From positions 1 through 47,858 of IMG/VR virus record IMGVR_UViG_3300025508_000031: DNA of 47,858 bases; one strand, written 5' to 3'. This stretch comes from a virus. The notes beneath the pieces were generated by a model. The model was not told the DNA's origin and searched no databases. It saw only the letters and a list, made by a program, of their open reading frames with translations. Positions 15,274 to 23,940 of the stretch are shown one piece after another; within the stretch, counting starts at the first letter, position 1; each line of letters starts with the position of its first letter. The translations under genes and the position numbers were made by a program.

Positions 15274-17088
15274 TTAACCTAGAATCTTATCTAAAGTCCA
15301 ACGGAACATATAGCCCTTAGCAGCCGAGTCTGCTCTCGAATCTGCGCTATCAGATTCCATCTTGGCCAGCTCCTTCTGGAGAGCCGATGTCTTACCAGCA
15401 AGGAATACGCTCAGAGCTCTATCCCCAGCATTCTCGGCTTGACGGAAGGCTTGGTCCATGATGTCACGCTCACGCTGCCAGATCTGATCCATAGTTGACT
15501 GAGTCATACCATTGGTTGCAGCAGCAGCTTGACGGTTAGACTCGTTCTGTGCAGCTGTATTGATGGTAGAGGAGTTCTGACGCCACTGAGCGTTAGCTTG
15601 TGCGATGACCAAAGCATTCTGAGCATTGAACTTGTTTGTATCTAGAGCCATACCAGCGTTGAACTGCTGTACTTGTGTAGCCATGTTAGCAAAGAACTGG
15701 TTAGTCTGGTTCTCACTAGAAGCATTGAACTGCTTAGCTGCGTTATCAGCTGACTGGTCACTGAAGATAGCTGAGATCTTCTGCTGTGACTTAAACAACT
15801 CAGTCTGCTGAGCCAAGTCCATGTTTTTCATATCCATAGCTAGGAATGATTGAGCATTGATGACAGCAGCTTGTTGGCGGTTGTTAAGGTTAGCCATGTC
15901 CATGTTAGACATAGCAGCTGCATCAGACAAGACCTTAGCGTTAGCTGCACTCAAGTTAGCTAAGTCAACTGACTGAGCCATACGAGCATTCTCTAGAGCT
16001 ACCTGCTGTTCAGCAGTGAAGTTCATGTTAGCGATGTCTGAGATCTTAGCTGCGTTAGCTACTTTAGACTGGAAGTTCTGTGAGAACTCCATACCAAGGA
16101 AGTTAGCACGTTGCTCAGCTGCGAACATAGCGGTCTGCTGACGATTAGATAGATTCTGTGACTCAAACTTAGCAAAGGTCTGTGCGTCTGCCATAGCAAT
16201 AGGAAGAGCTGATTCCATAGCTGCTTGGATAAGAGCTTGACCAGCCATACTGGAAGCACCAAGACCACGAGCAGCCATAGCAGCTGTCGCGTTACGGAGG
16301 GCACCAGCGGCCCACGCAGGGGGTTCAGTTCCCTGGAAGTCCTGCATAAGCTCACCCATCTGACCACGTACTGTAGCCTGTACTGAGGGGTCTGCTTGAG
16401 CAGCTTCGATGTCTAGTGCTTCTTCTACAGCAGCCATATCAACAGCTGAACCTGAGATCATCTCACCAGTCTGAAGGGTACGAGCAGCAGCAGGGGATAC
16501 TACTTGTGCTTGATCTATCTGCGCAGCTTCAAGGTCTAGTTGAGCTAACTCAGTAGGATCAGTAGTAGCAGCTTGAACTGTGGCATCAGCTGAGACCTCA
16601 CCTTGTACAGCATTAACATCAGCAAGAGCTGTGTCTACTTGACCTGCTACCTCAGTGGCATCGACTGTAACTGCTGGTGTTTTAGCGGAACCTGTGATGT
16701 CTCCAACAGGATCAATAGTACCTGTACCAGCAGCAAGGTTAGTACCAGCAGCATTAGGATCGATCTGTGCGACATCAGCAGTAGTAACTAGTGAGGAAGG
16801 GTCTGTGACAGAAGCTGTCATCATATCAGCTGCACCTTGGCGAGTAGTCTCAGCCTGAGCCTTCGCTGCGTCTTCCTTAGCCTTCTGAACAGCAGCCGCG
16901 TCTGCTTTAGCTTTAGCAACTTTAGCGGCCTTAGCGGCAGCAGCCAGTTTAGCAGCAGCAGCCTTATCAGCAGCAGTCTTAGCAGCAAGCTGTGCTGCGA
17001 GGGCGTCTCCACCTTTACGACTCCCTCCACCACCTCGGGCGATGTAGCTGTCAAAGCGGTTGGATGGCATAAAGGGGTTATAGATCAT
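15274..17088 (-). CDS. Long helical, Ala/Gln/Asn-rich virion protein
   Basis: 604 residues. After a Gly/Arg-rich start comes a region (30-75) made almost only of Ala and Lys, then a Thr/Asp/Val-rich segment. A long stretch from about 250 to 540 has repeating helical units such as NLNNRQQAAVINAQSF, ANMNFTAEQQVALENARMA and QFNAGMALDTNKFNAQ. Such units recur in internal virion proteins of marine podoviruses. The start overlaps the HlyC-like gene by one base. It probably forms a long helical rod or ejected channel component; this is inference from composition and position. Confidence 0.65.
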   Translation of the reverse strand: MIYNPFMPSNRFDSYIARGGGGSRKGGDALAAQLAAKTAADKAAAAKLAAAAKAAKVAKAKADAAAVQKAKEDAAKAQAETTRQGAADMMTASVTDPSSLVTTADVAQIDPNAAGTNLAAGTGTIDPVGDITGSAKTPAVTVDATEVAGQVDTALADVNAVQGEVSADATVQAATTDPTELAQLDLEAAQIDQAQVVSPAAARTLQTGEMISGSAVDMAAVEEALDIEAAQADPSVQATVRGQMGELMQDFQGTEPPAWAAGALRNATAAMAARGLGASSMAGQALIQAAMESALPIAMADAQTFAKFESQNLSNRQQTAMFAAEQRANFLGMEFSQNFQSKVANAAKISDIANMNFTAEQQVALENARMAQSVDLANLSAANAKVLSDAAAMSNMDMANLNNRQQAAVINAQSFLAMDMKNMDLAQQTELFKSQQKISAIFSDQSADNAAKQFNASSENQTNQFFANMATQVQQFNAGMALDTNKFNAQNALVIAQANAQWRQNSSTINTAAQNESNRQAAAATNGMTQSTMDQIWQRERDIMDQAFRQAENAGDRALSVFLAGKTSALQKELAKMESDSADSRADSAAKGYMFRWTLDKILG

Positions 17089-17525
17089 CAGAAAGTCCTT
17101 CTGTGTAGCTTTTGTCTATTGTAGAACCGACGAAAGTGGACCTTAGTGGTGGTTCCATAGAGTTCTTTGTGCTCAGTCCGTATAGTGCGAATCATCTTAA
17201 GTGCATGACCATACGGAGCTATGAATTCGATACCCCAGAGTTGGTAATCTTCACCTGGGTTCTCCTGCTCGTAGTCTTCACTAGTAGGAGTATATTCATC
17301 TTCTAAGAAGAGGTTAGCTTTATCTGGTGATAACCAACACCAAGTGATTAGACCTATAGGTTTACCATCTACGTAGTATAGTCTAATCCTGTTATGAGTA
17401 ATAGGTAATAGTATATAGGAGATTACTTCACTTGGAGTATACGTAGAGTGTGTATCTCCTGTAGTTAGTAACTCTAGGCTATCACCTACTGCCTTATACT
17501 TGTCTATGTACATACCTATATGCAC
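17088..17525 (-). CDS. HlyC-like toxin-activating lysine acyltransferase
   Basis: 145 residues matching the RTX toxin acyltransferase family, which moves fatty acids from acyl carrier protein to internal lysines. Aligned with HlyC, candidate His26 (DTHSTY) matches catalytic His23, YYVDGKPIGLITWCWLS matches the central strand, and LWGIEFIAPYGHAL matches KWFIDWIAPFGDNL. The conserved Asp of that motif is Glu100 here. The first codon is GTG, with an ATG four codons in; neither has a clean ribosome site. A strong promoter lies just upstream. No RTX toxin gene is present, so the substrate may be a virion or host protein. Confidence 0.8.
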   Translation of the reverse strand: MHIGMYIDKYKAVGDSLELLTTGDTHSTYTPSEVISYILLPITHNRIRLYYVDGKPIGLITWCWLSPDKANLFLEDEYTPTSEDYEQENPGEDYQLWGIEFIAPYGHALKMIRTIRTEHKELYGTTTKVHFRRFYNRQKLHRRTF

Positions 17526-17545
17526 CCCCAGATACCTTAAGTCTT

Positions 17546-17574
17546 ATTATACATGTACCTGAGGGTTTTGTCAA
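17546..17574 (-). promoter_or_regulatory. Consensus sigma70-like promoter of the HlyC-like / internal virion gene block
   Basis: Read on the - strand: TTGACA (17574-17569), a 17-bp spacer, and a perfect TATAAT (17551-17546). It starts a transcript about 15 bases before the acyltransferase gene, giving the acyltransferase and the internal virion genes their own control. Confidence 0.85.
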
Positions 17575-17592
17575 GTATAAACTTACACTTAG

Positions 17593-18003
17593 TTACAATA
17601 AAGCTTGTTTACACTCGTCGAGGGTACGTCCAGTATCGTAACCATTCAGCATCTTAGCGAAGTCTTCTTCTCGCTCAGGTGATGTCTCAACAGACACACG
17701 GTAAGCTTGCACCTCTGCCCAGAAGCGGTACTTCTTGGATAGAGCATAGAGAGCACCGTGAACGCCTACAGACAGTGCCATAGCCTCAAGAGGTAAGGCT
17801 GCGATATACATCTGAGCTACATAGAGTACAGCAGCACAGATAACTGTAAGCATCCACCACTGCTTGACGTGGGTAAGCTCATGTGGAAGCTGGTGTGGGG
17901 TAGTGTCAGCAGGGAGCGTAACGTACGGCCCCCATGCTAGGCCGTAACCACCTGTGTCCTTACGGATACTGATGATTGCTGGTGGGATCAAGTTAAACTT
18001 CAT
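17593..18003 (-). CDS. Membrane-bound HExxH metallopeptidase-like protein
   Basis: 136 residues with a zinc-binding HELTH motif (41-45) followed by VKQWW. A long hydrophobic region (about 50-90) could form one or two membrane helices, and a downstream helix with Glu (FWAEVQAYRVSVE) could supply the third ligand. This is the layout of small zinc peptidases of the gluzincin type. It has no signal peptide and sits between the fibre genes and the acyltransferase. Its target is unknown; roles in virion protein maturation or envelope damage are possible. Confidence 0.65.
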   Translation of the reverse strand: MKFNLIPPAIISIRKDTGGYGLAWGPYVTLPADTTPHQLPHELTHVKQWWMLTVICAAVLYVAQMYIAALPLEAMALSVGVHGALYALSKKYRFWAEVQAYRVSVETSPEREEDFAKMLNGYDTGRTLDECKQALL

Positions 18004-18182
18004 TACTCTGCTTCCAGTACAACCAGTGTACCAGCCTCGACCTGACGCATGATCTCTGCGTAGTGACGGTTAGCTGGGTCTAGTGGGACTGACATCTCTT
18101 GGCCGTCGATGGTGGCTTTGATGGATGTGTTAGTGCCGTCTTCAGCAAAGTATTGTGCTGCTGTGATGTTCATATCATTCAT
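18003..18182 (-). CDS. Small fibre-associated protein (59 residues)
   Basis: Read from ATG at 18182 to TAA at 18003, sharing one base with the next start. The product (MNDMNITAAQYFAEDG ... SVPLDPANRHYAEIMRQVEAG) contains the LDPANRHY-type motif seen in short proteins encoded beside phage tail fibres, often called tail-assembly or fibre chaperones. It follows the 364-residue fibre gene by 2 bp. Two similar small partner genes follow the other fibre genes, supporting the assignment. Confidence 0.72.
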   Translation of the reverse strand: MNDMNITAAQYFAEDGTNTSIKATIDGQEMSVPLDPANRHYAEIMRQVEAGTLVVLEAE

Positions 18183-18184
18183 GA

Positions 18185-19279
18185 TTATAACTCCGCATCA
18201 AAGGCTAGGAAAGCAGTAGCGTCGATTGCTAGTCGTGCTTTACAAACACGGTTTGTTGTGAAGGGCGTCCCAGCATCTGCACCAAAACTAACTCCAACCT
18301 TATGTATGGACGGGTCCACTGTTGCATTAAGGGAGGCGGCTGCGAAAGAAACCCCTGATATTAAGCATTCAACTCCGCTTTCGCTAATCGTAGGGGACGA
18401 CCTCATCGTTGTGGGATAAGCATAGTCTATTACCACAGACGACGTGCCAAAAGCATAACCTATGCCCAGTTCCGTTTGGTCTGATGCGTTGCCCTGAAGA
18501 CGGTGGTAATACCGCTGACACAAAGCCAATTCCTGCCCATAGCTGCGATGCTCGAAGGGGGTAGCTGTATCGCCTACTTCGAGTTGTACGCCTGTGATCT
18601 GGAAAGTATCAGACGTAGTTGCAAATACGTTTGCTTGACCTGTGACACTCTTGAACCCAGTCTCACTTGTCCATTCATACTCAGAAGTAATGTCATCTGG
18701 ACCGCAAGCAAGATGAAATAGTATTGAGAGGGCTAGTACATTGCCGCTTGGAAATGCGTTGATAGTATCTCCGTCAAGCTGAATGGTTTTGTATTCCCAA
18801 GTTGATGCGCTGCTTATGCTATACGACTTCAAACTTGAATAAGATGAGCTGTTAAAGAACTGAACCCCATAAGCACCTGTTACAGTGCTTTTCACCCAGA
18901 ACGAAAGCGTAACAGTCTTTGCGGAAGATGTGCCGTAGTCAAGCTGAGATAAATCGTAGCCCTCCAGTTTATAACTAAGCGACTCGTTTTCACTGGCAAG
19001 TGGTGTTGCGTCCGCTACTGTACAGCTAACTTTATAGCTGTTCTGAAAACCAGATGGGGCATCCGTGCTTTGTTCATGTGTTGCTTCTTGCCCAGTCCCA
19101 GCAGAGCCGTTCCTGTACTGCCAGCGGTCACAGACATAATAACCCGAGCCTGAAACACCAGCCACACTCGTCCCACGCTGGGCCACCTGCATTGCACCAT
19201 TGATAATCAAGTTACGATTACTCAAAGCACCATCGTTGTAGACGTTGCCTAGATCGGCTAGTCCTCTTGCTTTACTCAT
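18185..19279 (-). CDS. Tail fibre / receptor-binding protein
   Basis: 364 residues. It opens with a short anchor-like segment, then NLIINGAMQVAQRGTS and YYVCDRWQYRNGS, and a jelly-roll region rich in Ser and Thr (TVTLSFWVKSTVTGAYGVQF, TWEYKTIQLDGDT). It then has ITGVQLEVGDTATPFEHRSYGQELALCQRYYHR, a signature common to phage tail fibres and host-binding tips. The last 110 residues are probably the receptor-binding tip. It is followed by the 59-residue partner gene. Assignment as a fibre is strong; the receptor is unknown. Confidence 0.85.
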   Translation of the reverse strand: MSKARGLADLGNVYNDGALSNRNLIINGAMQVAQRGTSVAGVSGSGYYVCDRWQYRNGSAGTGQEATHEQSTDAPSGFQNSYKVSCTVADATPLASENESLSYKLEGYDLSQLDYGTSSAKTVTLSFWVKSTVTGAYGVQFFNSSSYSSLKSYSISSASTWEYKTIQLDGDTINAFPSGNVLALSILFHLACGPDDITSEYEWTSETGFKSVTGQANVFATTSDTFQITGVQLEVGDTATPFEHRSYGQELALCQRYYHRLQGNASDQTELGIGYAFGTSSVVIDYAYPTTMRSSPTISESGVECLISGVSFAAASLNATVDPSIHKVGVSFGADAGTPFTTNRVCKARLAIDATAFLAFDAEL

Positions 19280-19282
19280 GGC

Positions 19283-19537
19283 TTATACCTCCTGAGAAGC
19301 TACAACGTGAGCCTCATACGCTGCGATGATCTCTGGGGTGTGCATCAGTGCTACCAATGCTTGAACCTCTTGTGGCTCCCCTGTCACGTCGTCTAAAGGT
19401 GCAATGACGTGGCGGTGGAAGCTACGGCTGATCTCTACGCCATCACGTTCGATGATTGTTGCGTGACGACATTGGATGTGCTTGAAGTCACCGACGATCT
19501 CATATTTGTCGATGATGGTGCGTTCTGTAAGTGCCAT
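19283..19537 (-). CDS. Small fibre-locus protein (84 residues)
   Basis: Begins MALTERTIIDKYEIVGDFKHIQCRHATIIERDG and continues SRSFHRHVIAPLDDV. I have a sense of similar short proteins beside tail fibres in marine phages but no assigned function. It is mostly predicted beta followed by a C-terminal helix (PEIIAAYEAHVVAS). It lies 3 bp before the 364-residue fibre gene and after two small hairpins. It is likely a fibre assembly or attachment factor. Confidence 0.6.
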   Translation of the reverse strand: MALTERTIIDKYEIVGDFKHIQCRHATIIERDGVEISRSFHRHVIAPLDDVTGEPQEVQALVALMHTPEIIAAYEAHVVASQEV

Positions 19538-19557
19538 GATGGCCTCCTTGTTTTATC

Positions 19558-19598
19558 GTGGCGTTGTTGCCACCTGACTACCCTGTGATCCAACAGGG
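19558..19598 (-). promoter_or_regulatory. Two tandem hairpins between fibre genes
   Basis: GTGGC/GCCAC (19558-19562, 19569-19573) and CCCTGT/ACAGGG (19581-19586, 19593-19598). Neither has a T-run on the - strand, so they are more likely RNA-processing or stability elements than terminators. Confidence 0.45.
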
Positions 19599-19605
19599 GT
19601 GGTTG

Positions 19606-20724
19606 TTATGCGTCTGTATAGTATTGCATCGTCACGTTGACACTAAAGTCGTTGCTAGCGTCAGCGTCATCAAACCTAAGAACGAAGCTCGATGTGGATG
19701 AGGTAATTCGCCACAAACTTAGTTCTGAGCTAGATGCAGTAGTGCTAACCGTTATACCAAGCAGACTATTGCACCCAGACCAGACAGCAGCTACACCGCC
19801 CCCCTGCGAGCCAGCTAGATCAGCCGTAGCTGTGAATGGCAGACCTGTAATATAAGCGTTACCTGTGCTTGATCCCTTATTAGTAAGGGAAAGTGAAGTA
19901 GAAATAGTTACTACGTTTCCCACTTTCGTATATTTACCAACTTGTTTGCTGTAAACGATACCCACGGAACCGCCACCAAATTCAACTACAGGTGTCCAAG
20001 TCCCCTCCTCGTAATCATCCAGCGTATTGTCTGCTGAATAAACACCAGCAGCAGTGCCAAGAGTTACACCAGCAGGGATGATGGCATGGCCTGACGAGTC
20101 GATGCGCATACGTTCTGTGGGTTCAGCGCCACCAGAGTTGGTATAGAAAAGCAGATCATGCTTGTTACTAGCGCCCTTCAGCGCTTCAATGATGGTGCCT
20201 CTTACCGTCGGTGCGTTAAGTCCAGACATGTAAAGTTTAGCGCCTAATCCACTAGTACCAGATGGGTGGGAAATGTCCATAGTAGAATATTCTGCCGCAC
20301 CACCACCAACTAGCTGAAATGGGAAGTCAGGCGAAGTCGTACCGATACCCACGTTCTTACTGCTATCAATAGTAATAGCTGTGCTTGTAGCATTGTCGTC
20401 GATGCCTCGTGAAGTGAAGGCTCCAGTAGTAGTTAGAACATCTGTAGTAGTCGTCCCTGTGAACGTCTGATCGGCCACCTCGAAAGGTGTGTAAGCAACG
20501 TACTCAAGGATGTCGTCCAGAGCTGCACCAGTAGTCAGCACGATGTCTGAACCGTTAGTAGCTGTGTAGTCCGCAGCAGCGAGCTTAACGCCGTTGAGGT
20601 ACACGTCTACAAACTGAGGGGTGTAACCTACAGTAGCGAAGGATGTCTGAGAGGCTGTAGCTGTGAATGCTTCACGGTGCTGTGTAGCCTGTGGGACTGG
20701 CTGTGCGCCTATGTATCCACTCAT
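19606..20724 (-). CDS. Tail fibre protein with MSGYIG-type anchor
   Basis: 372 residues. The N-terminus MSGYIGAQPVPQATQHREAFTATASQTSF followed by VGYTPQFVDVYLNGVKLAAADY is a typical fibre base domain. A beta-helical or stalk segment follows with the STGNVGIGTTSP-type motif (SKNVGIGTTSPDFPF) and MRIDSSGHAIIPAG. The last 130 residues are a beta-rich tip with YEEGTWTPVVEFGG, a signature found in many phage fibres. It shares the (M)xGYI start with the two other fibre genes, implying a common attachment site on the tail. It overlaps the upstream chaperone-like gene by 4 bp. Confidence 0.85.
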   Translation of the reverse strand: MSGYIGAQPVPQATQHREAFTATASQTSFATVGYTPQFVDVYLNGVKLAAADYTATNGSDIVLTTGAALDDILEYVAYTPFEVADQTFTGTTTTDVLTTTGAFTSRGIDDNATSTAITIDSSKNVGIGTTSPDFPFQLVGGGAAEYSTMDISHPSGTSGLGAKLYMSGLNAPTVRGTIIEALKGASNKHDLLFYTNSGGAEPTERMRIDSSGHAIIPAGVTLGTAAGVYSADNTLDDYEEGTWTPVVEFGGGSVGIVYSKQVGKYTKVGNVVTISTSLSLTNKGSSTGNAYITGLPFTATADLAGSQGGGVAAVWSGCNSLLGITVSTTASSSELSLWRITSSTSSFVLRFDDADASNDFSVNVTMQYYTDA

Positions 20725-21158
20725 TGTGTAGCCTCCAGTGGGTTAACGGGCCAAGCGACATTGTCAGGGAAGCCAGCTTGTTGTGGGATGTCTCGCAGTG
20801 CTTGACGATAAGCTATCTCAGCATCTGTAGTCACACGATCAGCCACAGCCCACCAGTCAGTCTTTTGCATCAGGTCATCACGACGGGAACGGACGTTGCG
20901 TTCCGCTTGTTCGAGGGGCTGTTGCTCGACCACGTATGGCAATGACCACGCACCAGCGACTTGCTCAAAGGCACCATCTGTCAGGCGATGCGAAAGGCTG
21001 TCGTATTCAGGTGACGATGGTCGTGTGTAGGGATACACATCGTAGCTTGCCAGTAGCTCATCAGGGATTTGCTTCGGAAAGCTGGTGTTTGGATTGTCAC
21101 GGCGCAGTTGTCCAAGCGTGTATTTTGCTGGGGTGCCGTTTGTAAGTTTCAGGTGCAT
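20721..21158 (-). CDS. Tail fibre assembly chaperone-like protein
   Basis: 145 residues. The C-terminal half (RNVRSRRDDLMQKTDWWAVADRVTTDAEIAYRQALRDIPQQ, then FPDNVAWP) matches the helical domain found in phage tail-fibre assembly proteins and short chaperones. The N-terminal half includes MHLKLTNGTPAKYTLGQLRRDNPNTSFP, as in similar marine phage genes. It lies directly upstream of the 372-residue fibre gene with an ATGA overlap. It probably acts in folding or attaching that fibre. Confidence 0.78.
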   Translation of the reverse strand: MHLKLTNGTPAKYTLGQLRRDNPNTSFPKQIPDELLASYDVYPYTRPSSPEYDSLSHRLTDGAFEQVAGAWSLPYVVEQQPLEQAERNVRSRRDDLMQKTDWWAVADRVTTDAEIAYRQALRDIPQQAGFPDNVAWPVNPLEATQ

Positions 21159-21172
21159 TTAGGTAGCCTCCT

Positions 21173-21832
21173 TTATGCGAAACGTGCCGCTACGGCACAC
21201 TGGACTTGAGAGGGGTCAGACAGAGTAACATCAAAAGTCTTGCTGCCACTACTGCTATTAAACCCACCCCAAGCTTGCGAATAAGCATTATTTTCCATTT
21301 GAAAGTTATAGACTTCTGTAGAGTTTGTAACGGATACACCATTACTATCGTTTACAGAAACACCCACAATATAAAGTCCTTGAGACGCATCGCCAACCGT
21401 TAAAGAGGTTGCTCCTGTGGCTTCAGCACTGTCTGTAAAATCTGGAGAAACCCCAGCAGGCAAAGAGAAAGTGCCTATTGCTGTTCGAAGTTGACTAGCG
21501 CCAAAAGTCACAACAATGTCCCCTGTAAAACTGCTTGCAAGGGATATGTAATAAACTCCAGTTACAAATGTGTTATTTCCAAAAGAACTTATTTGCACAG
21601 CCTCAGTAGCGGCGTTGCCCCCCACAGTGACGGAGGATATTGTGTTTGCAGAAGAACCAAATTTCTTAGCGTGGATTGCAATTGCAAGAACGCCTGCATC
21701 ATACCCACTAACGGAAAAAGTATAGGTTGTAAGGCTTCTGCCATCTTCTTTAGTTTCTATGAAGCTTCCTTCAAGAGCTGCCCCTCCGCCAGCGACAGTA
21801 CCCATCCGCAATCTGCTAGGTAGAGTAATCAT
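21173..21832 (-). CDS. Beta-rich fibre-locus protein
   Basis: 219 residues, mostly Ser/Thr/Gly-rich beta strands (TTYTFSVSGYDAGVLAIAIHAKK, GDIVVTFGAS, KTFDVTLSDPSQVQCAVAARFA). This pattern is common in phage tail or appendage domains of the galactose-binding type. It overlaps the upstream fibre gene by 4 bp and is somewhat richer in A and T than its neighbours, which may reflect a recent exchange of this tip module. It could be a separate fibre tip subunit; the function is not recognised. Confidence 0.6.
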   Translation of the reverse strand: MITLPSRLRMGTVAGGGAALEGSFIETKEDGRSLTTYTFSVSGYDAGVLAIAIHAKKFGSSANTISSVTVGGNAATEAVQISSFGNNTFVTGVYYISLASSFTGDIVVTFGASQLRTAIGTFSLPAGVSPDFTDSAEATGATSLTVGDASQGLYIVGVSVNDSNGVSVTNSTEVYNFQMENNAYSQAWGGFNSSSGSKTFDVTLSDPSQVQCAVAARFA

Positions 21833-22698
21833 GACATATCACCTGCACTAACGCCGTAGTAGACAGACCCCTCTTTCCAGATTGTGACAATAGCATAACC
21901 TGTTGTTGGTAGTGTTGGGGCAGCGCCACCAGACCACTGCATCGTAGGCCAGGTGATAGCTGACGCAGAACCATCGTCAATCATAAGGGTGATACCCTCA
22001 TTAGCTGACCAACCAGCTGCGAATGTAGGCGTTGAAGCCCCTGCCAATGTCCACGTCTGGATAGTGCCGTTAGTGGGGTCAATAGCAGGGGTGGTGCCTG
22101 TCAGTGCGAAGTTCGTCTCTGTGACGCCCTTAACTACGATATCACCTGTCATTGTCCCACCAGATTTAGGAAGGGCAGCATCGGCTGCTGTGCCTTGTGC
22201 CGCTGTAGCATAGTCTGAGGAATCAAAGGACTTGACCTGCGCAAGGTTTGTAACCTCACTATCCATTAGTGCGCCTGCAGCTGTTACATTAGTTGCACCT
22301 GTTACATCAGCTAGAGCTTCGATACCATCTAACTTGATGCCATCTGTGGCAACGTCACGACCATCGAATGTAGAGTTAGTTGTGATAGCCCCCGTCATAG
22401 CGCCACCAGATTTAGGCAAGGCGTTCGCTGCGAGTGTTCCTTGGGCGGCTGTAGCGTAATCGGTGGAGCTAAACGCTTTTACTTGAGCAAGGTTTGTAAC
22501 CTCACTGTCCATCAGTGCGCCTGCGGCAGTGACACTGGCCGTGTCGGTTACGTCGGCTAGAGTTTCGATACCGTCTAACTTAGTACCGTCTGTAGATACG
22601 TCTCGTCCGTCTACTGTTCCAGTAATTACAATGCTACCATTGATATCAGCCCCAGTGGTACTGAGGTTGACCGCCTTAGTTCCGATATAACCAGCCAT
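21829..22698 (-). CDS. Repeat-containing tail fibre protein
   Basis: 289 residues starting MAGYIGTKAVNL. Two tandem repeats of about 95 residues each contain a DGRDV(S/A)TDG.KLDGIE block, VTAAGALMDSEVTNLAQVK, DYATAAQG and LPKSGG(A/T)MTG. The last 90 residues (AIDPTNGTIQTWTLAGASTPTFAAGWSANEG) are a beta-rich end domain seen in many fibres. The same DGRDVATDG unit occurs in the 485-residue fibre gene upstream, pointing to duplication between the genes. It probably forms a trimeric stalk. Confidence 0.82.
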   Translation of the reverse strand: MAGYIGTKAVNLSTTGADINGSIVITGTVDGRDVSTDGTKLDGIETLADVTDTASVTAAGALMDSEVTNLAQVKAFSSTDYATAAQGTLAANALPKSGGAMTGAITTNSTFDGRDVATDGIKLDGIEALADVTGATNVTAAGALMDSEVTNLAQVKSFDSSDYATAAQGTAADAALPKSGGTMTGDIVVKGVTETNFALTGTTPAIDPTNGTIQTWTLAGASTPTFAAGWSANEGITLMIDDGSASAITWPTMQWSGGAAPTLPTTGYAIVTIWKEGSVYYGVSAGDMS

Positions 22699-23940
22699 CT
22701 TATGTTTGCTCCAGTACGCTTACGATTACATCAGCTGAGGTAGCTGCACTACTTGTGATGATCACAGTGTTAGTTGTCTCTAGAATGATCTTACCATCAA
22801 GTACTGATACTGCTGAGTTAGCTGGGATAGGTACACCCTTCACTAAGTAGACACCAGCAACCTGGACATCTACAGCAATCTGAGAAGCAGTTACATTAGA
22901 GATATTAAGTCCAATGACAACTGCTGTAGTTGAAGCACCTACCGTATACGTAGTGACAGGCGAGGTGCCAACACTAGCTGAGGTGTAGTTAAGAAATGTA
23001 TTAGCCATCTGTTAGTTCCTTGTTTGATTAGCCTAAGGCAATTGATAGTGCAAGAGCGCTAGCTTCTGCTGTTGCTAAGATAGTTGCCTTGCTGTCTCCA
23101 CCTAGTGTAGCAGCATCGACATTTAAAGCATTGACAAATGCTGTGTCTACCCTAGCGTCTATCGCTGCATTAGCGTTGGCTGTTGTAAAGTACAGGTTAG
23201 TTGCACCCTCAGCTAGGTCGTCCGAGTCGTGGTTGGCTAATGAAGAAACAGTACCAGTTATTGTCGCCGTGACGCCTACAAAGGTTGGGCTATCTGTGGT
23301 AGCTACACCCTGGTCTAGAGCCTTTACAGAAGCAATACTAGTAAGTTCGCTATCCATCAACGCACCAGCAGCTGTTACATTAGCTGTATCGGTCACGTCA
23401 GCTAGAGCTTCGATACCGTCTAGCTTAGTGCCATCTGTGGCAATGTCACGTCCGTCTACGGTACCACTAACAACAATGTTACTCGTAGCAGTAAGGGTTG
23501 TTACAGTTGCCGCTGCTGGAGTAGTAGCACCAATAGTTGTACCATCGATAGTACCTCCATTGAGATCAGTAGTTGTAAGGACTGAGGAGGCTACAGTAAC
23601 GACACCAGTTACATCAGCGATAGTGGCAGCTGCTGTACCGTCCTTAGCCTTGATATTAGTAACCTCAAGGTTAGTCATATCGAAGGTAGTAGCGTTAACA
23701 GTTGTAGCGTTGATAGTTACGAAGGTAGGGCTATCAGTTGTAGCTACACCTTGGTTCAATGCCTTGATAGCTGCGATGTTAGTAAGCTCAGAGTCCATCA
23801 AGGCTCCAGCAGCTGTTACATTGGTAGTATCAGTTACATCAGCGTTAGTTTCTACAGTGTCTAGCTTAGTGCCGTCTGTAGCAACGTCACGTCCGTCTAC
23901 AGTACCACCAACAGTGATGTTACCTGTAGCACTCAGTGCA
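22135..23940 (-). repeat. Dispersed DGRDVATDG-type repeats across two fibre genes
   Basis: Four related units are spread over two genes: two in the 289-residue fibre gene and two longer ones (about 145 residues each) in the 485-residue fibre gene. Similarity is visible at DNA level, for example in blocks encoding TDGTKLDGIEALADVT and AAGALMDSE. These allow homologous recombination and length change of the stalk. Confidence 0.8.
22700..23008 (-). CDS. Small beta-sandwich virion protein
   Basis: 102 residues: MANTFLNYTSASVGTSPVTTYTVGASTTAVVIGLNISN, then VQVAGVYLVKGVPIPANSAVSVLDGKIILETTN. Alternating hydrophobic strands with Thr/Ser loops suggest a compact beta sandwich, as in small head or tail completion proteins and appendage adaptors. 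It lies between two fibre genes. The general plan resembles the 120-residue protein at 36262, though direct homology is not certain. Confidence 0.6.
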   Translation of the reverse strand: MANTFLNYTSASVGTSPVTTYTVGASTTAVVIGLNISNVTASQIAVDVQVAGVYLVKGVPIPANSAVSVLDGKIILETTNTVIITSSAATSADVIVSVLEQT

